Assembly: GCA_002448975.1 (NCBI GenBank)
Contig: DKBO01000050.1
Span: 1-10,275, forward strand
Length of the DNA stretch: 10,275 bases
From: Nitrospiraceae bacterium UBA6898
GTDB taxonomy: Bacteria > Nitrospirota > Thermodesulfovibrionia > Thermodesulfovibrionales > UBA6898
Direction of reading: 5' to 3'
Below are positions 1 through 6,804 of this stretch, piece by piece. The notes beneath the pieces were generated by a model, which was not told the DNA's origin, did not search any database, and saw only the letters and a program-made list of their open reading frames with translations. Numbering within the stretch: the stretch's first letter is position 1; every line of letters begins with the position of its first letter. A program made the translations under genes and the position numbers.

Positions 1-170
1 GTTTCAGCTGCCATCTGCGAGTCGTCCACGTTGTCGGTAGCGCTCCGGAAGTTCCGGCAGTTCGAGGGGCGGGCACACAAACCGCCGGCATCTGTTTGAG
101 CACCCGCTTGCAGGACAAGCCGAAGCATAGTATCCTGTAAGAAATACCTGTCGAAGAGGAGCCCGGGACC

Positions 171-2294
171 ATGAAAACTTCCCTGAAGATTGCGCTGGCA
201 CTGTTCCTAGTCGTTGTTCTCCTGATCGGAGGTTTGACCTTCTTCGCGAAGTCCTATCTGACCGACGAACGCATACGTACGTATATCGTGGATACCGCAG
301 AAAAATCACTCGGGAGAAAGGTCGGTCTGGGTGCGATACAGGTAAGTATCTTTAAGGGCATCTCCGTCAAGGATTTTGAAATCAAGGAAAAGGCATCTGA
401 AACACCCTTCGTGAAGGCAGAAAGCTTCGTGCTCAAGTACCAGCTGCTTCCCCTGCTCTCAAAGTCTCTGGTCATTGACGAACTGCAGCTCGTGAATGCC
501 CGTCTGCGCGTGCAGAAGAATGCTGACGGCACGTTCAATTTCTCTGATATCGGCAGACACCCCGGCAAAGAGGGAACGAAAGGGCGGCAGTCGGACACAC
601 AGGGCCTTCCCGTAGCCCTGAATGTGCGCTCCTTAACCCTGAAAAACACGGTCATGGAATATGCCGAACCTGCAGGCAAGCTGCTGAAGGCCCGTATCCT
701 GATCGATGCGGACCTGGGAATTGCATCGCCATCGTCCGGCATGATCTCATCTGCGGGACATTTCCGGCTTACGGTGGCTGAGGCAGTTCTCAAAGACAAT
801 CCCCGTCCTCTGAAAGACCTCAGCGCAGAAGGTGCGTACCAGATCGGTCTCAACATGTCTTCAAAGAGAGTTGATATAACCGAGTTTAAAGCTGACATTG
901 CAAAGGTCCCGGTCACGATGAAGGGATATATCTCCTATGATGATCCGCTTTCCTTCGCTCTCGATCTGAACATGCCCGAAACAAAGCTCGCCCCCATTCA
1001 GCAGATTGTCGGACCGTTCCTGCCCGCTGGCACCGCTCTCGACGGTGCCGCCTCTCTTGCGGTCTCAGCTGAACAATCGGCAACTACCGGCAACCGCATG
1101 ACCTTCAAGGGGCAGCTGCTGATGAACAATGCTGCGGTTTCGGCAAAGGGATTCCGACCGGTGCTCAGCGGCACGGTGCGATTCACCCCTGACCTGATCA
1201 GTCTCGATAAGATCAGGCTTGTCGCCGGAGAAAGCAGTGCGGAGGTCAGCGGGCAGGTGAGGGAATATGCCAAGACCCCTGTTATCCGGCTGGACATCCG
1301 GGCTGCGTCGCTCAATGTGGATGCCCTTGTCCCCGCTGCCGAGGTTGCCGGGGGCAGCACCAAAGAAGGTCCCGCAGGTGCCGCGCCGAAAAAGGAAGAG
1401 AAGGAGTTCGAGCCGGTCCAGACAAAGGCCCGTGCAGAAGGGTCTGCGGAGATAGGGAATTTCATCTTCCGGGGTGTTGCCATCCGGAATTTCCGCACTG
1501 ACTATGCATTCCGGGACAATGTATTCAGGATATCTTCCATGACCGGCAATACGCTGAGCGGGAGCTTCAGGCTCCAGGCAGCAGTTGACCTTTCAACGCG
1601 CGGGACCACCTATACCATGAATGCTGATACGACCGGGATCAAACTGGAGGATATTACTGCAGCGTTTGCGCCTAAGGCCAAGGATACGCTCTACGGTGTG
1701 CTGTCCGGGAAGATGGAGGCCTCGGGCGCCGGTTCCCTCGCGGCGAGCATCAAACGTAATCTCAAGGGAAAGGGTGCGTTCTCCGTCAAGGACGGGAAGA
1801 TCAGGAACGCCAAGGTGTCGAGCGGCCTTCTGGCGTTTCTTGGTCTGCAGGATCTTCGAGAGATCCCCATGGACAAGGCAGACGGATCATTCACCATTGC
1901 AGACAGCACCATGCATCTCACGAGCATGATCTCGAGCAGGGACCTCATCCTTGACGAAAAGGGTACGATCGGCATGGACGAACGCCTTGACCTGGCGATC
2001 CTGGCAAAAGCATCGGAAAAACTGTCGCCGAAGATGCTGAGTCAGTCATCCATTTCGCAGTTCCTTTCCGAGGAAAAGGGCTGGACCGTGATACCGTTGA
2101 AAGTCGGGGGTACGGTCACCAACCCGTCTTACGGCATCGACATGCAATATGTAGGGAAAAGACTCCAGAAAAAGGCGGGAGAGGAAATCTTCAAGGCCCT
2201 GTCAGGCGATTCAGGGAAAAAGAGCGGGGAAGAGCCCCAGAAAAAGAAAAAAGGCACCACGCCCGATGACCTGCTGAAGGGCTTCTTCAGATAG
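171..2294 (+). CDS. AsmA-family envelope protein
   Basis: The ORF encodes 707 residues. An AGAGGAG Shine-Dalgarno at 155-161 sits 9 nt before the ATG. The protein starts with a short basic stretch and one hydrophobic segment (about residues 6-27), so it is probably anchored in the inner membrane with the rest in the periplasm. Next comes an N-terminal AsmA-like pattern (TDERIRTYIVDTAEKSLGRKV and a following beta-rich stretch). A Lys/Glu/Gly/Ala-rich linker lies near residues 393-418. An AsmA C-terminal-like domain runs from about residue 510 (LSGKMEASGAG, then GKGAFSVKDGKIRNAKVSS). The last 30 residues are Lys-rich. AsmA/TamB/YhdP-type proteins are bridge-like beta-rich proteins linked to phospholipid transport to, or assembly of, the outer membrane; that role is inferred here from the family. 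It converges on the Smr gene 36 bp away. Family call is confident, exact subfamily is not. Confidence 0.85.
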   Translation: MKTSLKIALALFLVVVLLIGGLTFFAKSYLTDERIRTYIVDTAEKSLGRKVGLGAIQVSIFKGISVKDFEIKEKASETPFVKAESFVLKYQLLPLLSKSLVIDELQLVNARLRVQKNADGTFNFSDIGRHPGKEGTKGRQSDTQGLPVALNVRSLTLKNTVMEYAEPAGKLLKARILIDADLGIASPSSGMISSAGHFRLTVAEAVLKDNPRPLKDLSAEGAYQIGLNMSSKRVDITEFKADIAKVPVTMKGYISYDDPLSFALDLNMPETKLAPIQQIVGPFLPAGTALDGAASLAVSAEQSATTGNRMTFKGQLLMNNAAVSAKGFRPVLSGTVRFTPDLISLDKIRLVAGESSAEVSGQVREYAKTPVIRLDIRAASLNVDALVPAAEVAGGSTKEGPAGAAPKKEEKEFEPVQTKARAEGSAEIGNFIFRGVAIRNFRTDYAFRDNVFRISSMTGNTLSGSFRLQAAVDLSTRGTTYTMNADTTGIKLEDITAAFAPKAKDTLYGVLSGKMEASGAGSLAASIKRNLKGKGAFSVKDGKIRNAKVSSGLLAFLGLQDLREIPMDKADGSFTIADSTMHLTSMISSRDLILDEKGTIGMDERLDLAILAKASEKLSPKMLSQSSISQFLSEEKGWTVIPLKVGGTVTNPSYGIDMQYVGKRLQKKAGEEIFKALSGDSGKKSGEEPQKKKKGTTPDDLLKGFFR

Positions 2295-2330
2295 GCATAT
2301 CTGCCGGCTGACCGGGTGCCTGTACAGCGA

Positions 2331-2630
2331 TTATGTGTTGCGTCTGAGTTCGACCAAGGTCGCGCCCCAGCTTCCGGCGGTCTCGTCCGCAAGCCTGAAA
2401 GAGGCCACCTCGGGCATCCGTCTCAGGATGGCATGCACGGTCTCCCGCAGCATGCCTGTGCCTTTTCCATGGATAATCCTTGCCTCAAGGATGCCCCTCT
2501 TCCTGCATTCGTGCAGATACTCAGGAAGCAGATCTTTCACTTCACCGGGCTGAAACGTGTGGAGATCGAGCACCCCATCGATAGGTGATGCAACCGGCAG
2601 CGATTCTTCCTCATCAGGGTATTCTTTCAT
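2331..2630 (-). CDS. Small stand-alone Smr-domain protein
   Basis: The gene encodes 99 residues from ATG at 2630; an in-frame TTG at 2639 would add three residues. The whole protein is one Smr domain preceded by an acidic 20-residue leader. Visible signatures are LDLH at residues 21-24 (the LDxH motif), HGKGTG at 54-59, and a GATLVELR ending at 89-96 matching the conserved C-terminal Gly and beta strand. Smr domains (MutS2 C-terminus, YdaL, SmrB) are nucleic-acid-binding and often endonucleolytic. In SmrB and MutS2 they act on collided ribosomes or their mRNA. Whether this short stand-alone form cuts DNA or RNA cannot be told from sequence. It is divergent from the nitroreductase gene, with start codons only 42 bp apart, so the two share a compact promoter region. 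Confidence 0.85.
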   Translation of the reverse strand: MKEYPDEEESLPVASPIDGVLDLHTFQPGEVKDLLPEYLHECRKRGILEARIIHGKGTGMLRETVHAILRRMPEVASFRLADETAGSWGATLVELRRNT

Positions 2631-2660
2631 ATTATGCAAGCGAATCCGGACAGTACATCA

Positions 2661-2666
2661 TATAAT
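2661..2666 (+). promoter_or_regulatory. Perfect -10 box (TATAAT) directly upstream of the nitroreductase ATG
   Basis: TATAAT lies 6 nt before the ATG at 2673, so transcription would be expected to begin at or within a base or two of the start codon. I see no convincing -35 element about 17 nt upstream and no Shine-Dalgarno before the ATG. This is the geometry of a leaderless mRNA. It also argues against the upstream in-frame ATG at 2634, which would lie upstream of the predicted transcription start. It remains a single-hexamer match in an AT-rich patch. Confidence 0.4.
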
Positions 2667-2672
2667 AACATC

Positions 2673-4319
2673 ATGGATATAAAAACTCGGATTGAGACCG
2701 TCCTGCACTATCACGAACGGACAAAGCACCATCCGGACCGTTTTGCCCGGGGGCCCGGCCATATGGACTGGGCAAACGAGCCGGTGCCGTTCAGGTCCTA
2801 TGAGGGCGCTGCTCTTTCCCGCCTCCCCTTCCTGGCGCAGGACCCTGCTGGCGGGTTTCTTTCCCTCTTCGACCGTTCTGGTTCGCAACCTCTCCCCCTG
2901 TCACCTGAGCATATAGCTTCGATGCTCGAGCTTTCCATGGGTCTCTCCGCATGGAAGTCATTCGGGGGAAACAGATGGGCGCTTCGCATGAATCCCTCCA
3001 GCGGCAATCTTCACCCGACAGAGGTATATCTCATACTCCCGCCGACGGATATCTCCCCTGGTCACGGAGGAATATTTCATTACAGTCCCTACGTTCACGG
3101 ACTGGAGCAGAGGGCATCCTTTGATAGCCAGCTCTGGCAGAGGGTACGTGATCATATCGGCATGGACTGCTTTCTCATCGCTCTTTCGAGCATTCACTGG
3201 AGAGAGGCATGGAAATACGGAGAGCGCGCTTTCCGCTATTGCAACCACGACGTGGGGCATGCCCTTGCCTGTCTCAGTTTTTCTGCAAGCATGCACGGAT
3301 GGAGCGTTACCTGGCTCAGCACCCTTGCGGATGACGATATCGGCACCCTGCTCGGCTTTGACCGGACAACATGGCATGCCTTCGAACGGGAGTATCCTGA
3401 CCTTCTTCTGTTTGTGCACAGCGAAAGAGAAAAACCGAAAACCCTCGGCCTTTCCCCCGAAATCGTAAGATCCTTTTCTTCCTTGCCCGTTGAGGGATTG
3501 CCGAATCGACTAAGCAGCGGACATGCGGACTGGAAGATCATAGAAGAAGTGGCAGCAGCAGCGGAAAAATCCCGCACTGATTCAATGGAATGCAGCTTCC
3601 GCAGCAACGAATACTTACCGGTTGATGCAACGATGTCCGGCGCCGGGATCATCCGCCGGAGGAGGAGCGTTCAGGCATATGACGTCAGGACAGAGATGAG
3701 CAGGGACGCATTCTTTTCGATTCTTGACAAGACTATTCCGAGGAGGGGTTGCGCCCCGTTTGACTCAGGATCGGGAGATATCGATCTTCACCTTGCGCTA
3801 TTCGTTCACCGGGTGATCGGCCTGCAGCAGGGAATCTATTTCCTCTGCAGGGATGAATCAGGACTCCGGGACATACGGAACTGCTTTCGCAGTGATTTTC
3901 TGTGGGAGCGGGTAAAGGCAGCCCCGGCATCCCTTGCGCTCTCTCTTCTTCAACCCGGTGACTTCCGGGAGACAGCTGTCGCTGCAAGCTGCTACCAGGA
4001 CATCGCGGGAGACAGTGTATTCTCCCTCGGCATGATAGCGAAGTTCAGGGAGAATATCGAAAAAGAACCGTGGAGCTACCGGCATCTCTTCTGGGAGGCC
4101 GGCATGATCGGCCAGGTGCTCTATCTGGGAGCTGAGGCTATCGGATTCCGCGGGACCGGCATTGGCTGTTATCTTGACGATATGGTCCACCGCCTGCTCG
4201 GTATCACCGACGATGCATATCAGAGCCTCTATCATTTCACGATCGGCGGCGCTGTAGAGGACAGCAGGATCACCACCCTGCCGCCCTACCATCATCTTGC
4301 GCCCCATGATCAAAAATGA
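2673..4319 (+). CDS. SagB-type two-domain nitroreductase/dehydrogenase
   Basis: The protein has 548 residues from ATG 2673; an in-frame ATG at 2634 would add 13 residues that do not look conserved. The N-terminal signature YHERTKHHPDRFARGPG is typical of SagB-type dehydrogenases. The first domain carries MNPSSGNLHPTE at about residues 106-117 and REAWKYGERAFRYCNHDVGH at about 177-196. The second nitroreductase-like domain starts near IIRRRRSVQAYD (326-337) and includes EAGMIGQVLYLGAEAIG and FTIGGAVED near the C-terminus. Such flavoproteins bind FMN. SagB/McbC members oxidise azolines to azoles in thiazole/oxazole-modified peptides, while many long tandem-domain members have no known substrate. 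No YcaO cyclodehydratase, precursor peptide or exporter lies beside it, so azole biosynthesis is not supported here. Family is confident, substrate unknown. Confidence 0.88.
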   Translation: MDIKTRIETVLHYHERTKHHPDRFARGPGHMDWANEPVPFRSYEGAALSRLPFLAQDPAGGFLSLFDRSGSQPLPLSPEHIASMLELSMGLSAWKSFGGNRWALRMNPSSGNLHPTEVYLILPPTDISPGHGGIFHYSPYVHGLEQRASFDSQLWQRVRDHIGMDCFLIALSSIHWREAWKYGERAFRYCNHDVGHALACLSFSASMHGWSVTWLSTLADDDIGTLLGFDRTTWHAFEREYPDLLLFVHSEREKPKTLGLSPEIVRSFSSLPVEGLPNRLSSGHADWKIIEEVAAAAEKSRTDSMECSFRSNEYLPVDATMSGAGIIRRRRSVQAYDVRTEMSRDAFFSILDKTIPRRGCAPFDSGSGDIDLHLALFVHRVIGLQQGIYFLCRDESGLRDIRNCFRSDFLWERVKAAPASLALSLLQPGDFRETAVAASCYQDIAGDSVFSLGMIAKFRENIEKEPWSYRHLFWEAGMIGQVLYLGAEAIGFRGTGIGCYLDDMVHRLLGITDDAYQSLYHFTIGGAVEDSRITTLPPYHHLAPHDQK

Positions 4320-4412
4320 ACGATATCCACTGCGGGCATCATGGTGATTTTCGGACAGCGGATTCCGGCATGAGGGTGCGTCAGATATCCGGCATGGTCT
4401 GCTCTACGTAAA

Positions 4413-4428
4413 AGCGGGGCACCCCGCT
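4413..4428 (-). terminator. GC-rich hairpin with T-run, probable msrAB terminator
   Basis: Read on the minus strand this is AGCGGGG-TG-CCCCGCT, a near-perfect palindrome (6-7 bp stem), followed at once by TTT then A. It lies about 80 nt beyond the msrAB stop in the convergent intergenic gap. The short T-run and the distance make it a moderate rather than strong intrinsic terminator. On the plus strand it has no T-run, so it would serve the nitroreductase gene less well. Confidence 0.45.
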
Positions 4429-4506
4429 GCAGCGGAATACGCCGGGCGCGGTCGAAGAAACGCGGAAAAAGGCAAAAAGCGGTGATCATGTGACGCTGCG
4501 TGAACC

Positions 4507-5607
4507 TTATTTGTTCTTCTCGAACAGTTTCTCGTACTCCCCATAGCCTTCTTTCTCAAGGTCTTCTTTGGGAATAAAGCGAAGTGCGGCGGAGTTCATG
4601 CAGTAACGCAGTCCCGTCGGCTTGGGGCCGTCATCGAAGACATGACCGAGATGGGAATCACCGTGCTTGCTCCTCACCTCGGTCCTGACCATGAACCAGC
4701 TCCTGTCCTTCTTCTCCACAATGTTTGCAGGCTCAAGGGGTTTGGTAAAGCTCGGCCAGCCGGTCCCGGAATCATATTTGTCAAGCGAACTGAAGAGCGG
4801 TTCTCCCGAAACGATATCAACATAAATGCCTTCCTTCTTGTTGTCGGCATATTCGTTGCTGAACGCCGGTTCTGTCCCGTCTTCCTGGGTCACCTTGTAC
4901 TGCAGGGGGGTCAGCCTTTTCCGCAGTTCTTCCTTCGAAGGCTTCATATACCGCCTTTCTCCGGCTGATGAAATAGCCTCGAATGTCCTGCCGCTCCATG
5001 TCTTTTCAAGGAACTGGTCACGCCCTGAGTTGTAGCGGTAAAACTTATATCTGGTCGGGTTCTTCTTGTAGTAATCCTGATGGTAGTCCTCCGCCTTATA
5101 AAAAGTCGCGGCAGGGAGAATCTCCGTAACGATGGGTTTCTGAAAGATGCCCGATGACCCGAGTTTCTGCTTTGATGTTTCGGCAAGCCTTTTCTGTTCC
5201 TCAGAGTGGTAGAAGATGGCTGAACGGTATTGGCCGCCCTTGTCGACAAACTGGCCGCCGGGGTCAGTAGGATCGATATTTTTCCAGAATACGTCCAGAA
5301 GCCTGTCATAGGATATCACCGAGGGGTCGTAAATTACCTCGACCGACTCGAGGTGGCCGGTCGTGCCGGACGAGACCTCCTCATAGGTCGGATTCGCCTT
5401 GCTGCCCCCGGAGTATCCCGATATGACCTCCCGAACGCCGGCAAGCTTTTCAAACGGCGGCTCCATGCACCAGAAGCAGCCTCCGGCAAAGGTCGCCGTT
5501 GCAATGTTGCCTCCTGAACTCAAAGTTTTTTTCTGTCCTTCAGCGGATATCATGGCCAGACCTCCGGTAACCAGCAATCCTGCACATATCAGCAATATCT
5601 TTTTCAT
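4507..5607 (-). CDS. msrAB: Exported bifunctional methionine sulfoxide reductase MsrA-MsrB
   Basis: The 366-residue protein reduces both stereoisomers of methionine sulfoxide in proteins. Residues 1-22 form a signal peptide (MKKILLICAGLLVTGG...), so it should act in the periplasm or be membrane-tethered. The MsrA domain (about 38-205) has the catalytic GCFWC (Cys44, Cys47), GYSGG, GTTGHLESVEV and the EDYHQDYY motif. The MsrB domain (about 222-355) has YVDIVSGEPLFSS, GTGWPSF, SHLGHVF and the catalytic Cys336 in GLRYCMNSA. The zinc CxxC pairs are absent, as in non-zinc MsrBs. Thr282 sits where the Neisseria PilB MsrB domain has its resolving Cys (SGCGWPSF), and Cys336 is the only Cys of the MsrB half. 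GAGGT lies 10 nt upstream of the ATG. Transcription is divergent from the J-like gene. Confidence 0.95.
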   Translation of the reverse strand: MKKILLICAGLLVTGGLAMISAEGQKKTLSSGGNIATATFAGGCFWCMEPPFEKLAGVREVISGYSGGSKANPTYEEVSSGTTGHLESVEVIYDPSVISYDRLLDVFWKNIDPTDPGGQFVDKGGQYRSAIFYHSEEQKRLAETSKQKLGSSGIFQKPIVTEILPAATFYKAEDYHQDYYKKNPTRYKFYRYNSGRDQFLEKTWSGRTFEAISSAGERRYMKPSKEELRKRLTPLQYKVTQEDGTEPAFSNEYADNKKEGIYVDIVSGEPLFSSLDKYDSGTGWPSFTKPLEPANIVEKKDRSWFMVRTEVRSKHGDSHLGHVFDDGPKPTGLRYCMNSAALRFIPKEDLEKEGYGEYEKLFEKNK

Positions 5608-5731
5608 GTTTGACTCTACCTCATATCCGTGAAGAAATTATGAAATCTGCTTCATGAACAACGTTTTTCAAAGTATGGCACGCATGTTCTTCTCCCGTCA
5701 CCCTGCCAAAGACCTGGAAATCATCGGGGAA

Positions 5732-5761
5732 TTGGAAGGACAGCGTCCACTCTGCTACAAT
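5732..5761 (+). promoter_or_regulatory. Candidate sigma70-type promoter for the J-like membrane protein
   Basis: TTGGAA at 5732-5737 and TACAAT at 5756-5761 are separated by 18 nt. The predicted transcription start, near 5768, lies after the in-frame ATG at 5764 but before the ATG at 5800. This supports 5800, which has an AGGGA ribosome binding site, as the true start. The -35 matches 4 of 6 consensus bases, so this is a moderate call. Confidence 0.45.
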
Positions 5762-5799
5762 GAATGAGAGAATCAAAGAACGATTACAGGGAAATTTCG

Positions 5800-6618
5800 A
5801 TGGCATGGATCTGTCCTGAATGTGGCCGCATGCAAGAGCCACCGCACAAGAAGTGTACCTGCGGTTATGCGTACTATCAAGTCCTCGGCATCAAGGATGA
5901 CGCGCCTCCTGATTCTGTTGAACAGACCTATCGCTATCTTCTGAAGGTATGGGAAAAAAATGCCGATACACAGGACCCGCATGCGCGGAGCAAAGCCCGC
6001 GCGCGCCTCAAGAAGATCAACGAAGCACATGCCGTCTTCCTGCAGGCAACGGAGCGCGCACGAAAAGGAACCCGGGACTCGACCACCGTCAAGTTCGCCG
6101 TCATAGGCGGTATTGGCCTTGTCATGTTCGTCGCGTTCGCTTTTTACCTCTTCTCGCCTTCGCAAAAGGGTTCTCTGCCTGCTGTGCCGGAACGCATCCC
6201 TGAGCAAACGGCTCAGCAACAAAAGACAGCCCCTCTGTTGTCTTTTCCTCATCCCCGAGAACAGCAGGACGCCGGACAGACCCAGACATCGTCACCGGAC
6301 GACGAGCCTGATATGCAGGTGGAGAAGACCCCTGATTGGGCAATCGCATCAGTAAGAAAATCTCATGTGCTTGACCGCGTTGCTACCGTTGATCTGCTGG
6401 TGATCAAATGGATGCATGAAAACGCAGGGAAACTGAGATCCCTCGGATGGACAGCCAAAAAAATGGATGAAAACATATTCCTGGTAAGTTATATAGTAAC
6501 GGACGGCACTACGTCTGAGGGACTCTATTTCGATATCAATACAGAGACCGGAGAGATCAGAAAAGTGGCTGGCAATCCCGACCTGCAAAGGAAATACGGC
6601 ATAACGATCAAGGACTGA
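5800..6618 (+). CDS. Zinc-ribbon / J-domain-like single-pass membrane protein lacking HPD
   Basis: The chosen start (ATG 5800, 272 residues) has AGGGA 7 nt upstream; an in-frame ATG at 5764 would add 12 residues. The N-terminus has CPEC (5-8) and CTC (19-21), a small zinc-ribbon-like motif. Residues 25-82 read like a J domain: YYQVLGIKDDAPPDSVEQTYRYLLKVW, then a basic stretch and KINEAHAVFLQ. The HPD tripeptide that stimulates Hsp70 ATPase is missing; the loop reads WEKNADTQD. A membrane segment spans about 98-118. A Pro/Gln-rich linker (120-175) leads to a C-terminal domain (about 179-272) whose YIVTDGTTSEGLYFDINTET resembles a small beta-rich module and which I cannot assign. The N-terminus is probably cytoplasmic and the C-terminal domain outside. 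Without HPD a canonical DnaK cochaperone role is doubtful; it may act as a J-fold adaptor. Function unknown. Confidence 0.78.
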   Translation: MAWICPECGRMQEPPHKKCTCGYAYYQVLGIKDDAPPDSVEQTYRYLLKVWEKNADTQDPHARSKARARLKKINEAHAVFLQATERARKGTRDSTTVKFAVIGGIGLVMFVAFAFYLFSPSQKGSLPAVPERIPEQTAQQQKTAPLLSFPHPREQQDAGQTQTSSPDDEPDMQVEKTPDWAIASVRKSHVLDRVATVDLLVIKWMHENAGKLRSLGWTAKKMDENIFLVSYIVTDGTTSEGLYFDINTETGEIRKVAGNPDLQRKYGITIKD

Positions 6619-6742
6619 ACATCACGTCATCCATGCGGTGACAAGGCACGGAAACCGCAGAGCAAAGATGTCATGTTCTTCCTCATTTCACTAATCCCCG
6701 CTGTTTCTTCAGTCCGTGCATGCGTATTTTTTTCAGAGTTAT

Positions 6743-6771
6743 TTCACATCAGCATCATCTTGCAGTATAAT
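6743..6771 (+). promoter_or_regulatory. Strong sigma70-type promoter of the GroES-like gene
   Basis: TTCACA at 6743-6748 (5 of 6 consensus) and a perfect TATAAT at 6766-6771 are separated by exactly 17 nt. Transcription would start near 6778, giving a leader of about 27 nt that contains AGGAGG at 6791-6796. No CIRCE-type inverted repeat or obvious heat-shock sigma motif is visible, so constitutive housekeeping expression is the simplest reading. Confidence 0.7.
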
Positions 6772-6804
6772 GTACTAACATCATATCAACAGGAGGATGA
6801 CCGA

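Noticed and set aside
1..170. Possible 3' end of an upstream plus-strand gene (open frames ending at 97-99 or about 138)
   Set aside because: Two frames are equally open and neither gives a recognisable C-terminus. The only firm element here is the AsmA ribosome binding site.
6634..6659. 6-bp inverted repeat TGCGGT/ACCGCA after the J-like gene as a terminator
   Set aside because: Short stem, 14-nt loop and no T-run; too weak to call.
6673..6804. N-terminal extension of the GroES-like frame
   Set aside because: It lies upstream of or across the promoter and has no ribosome binding site. The Cpn10 domain begins precisely at ATG 6805 behind AGGAGG.
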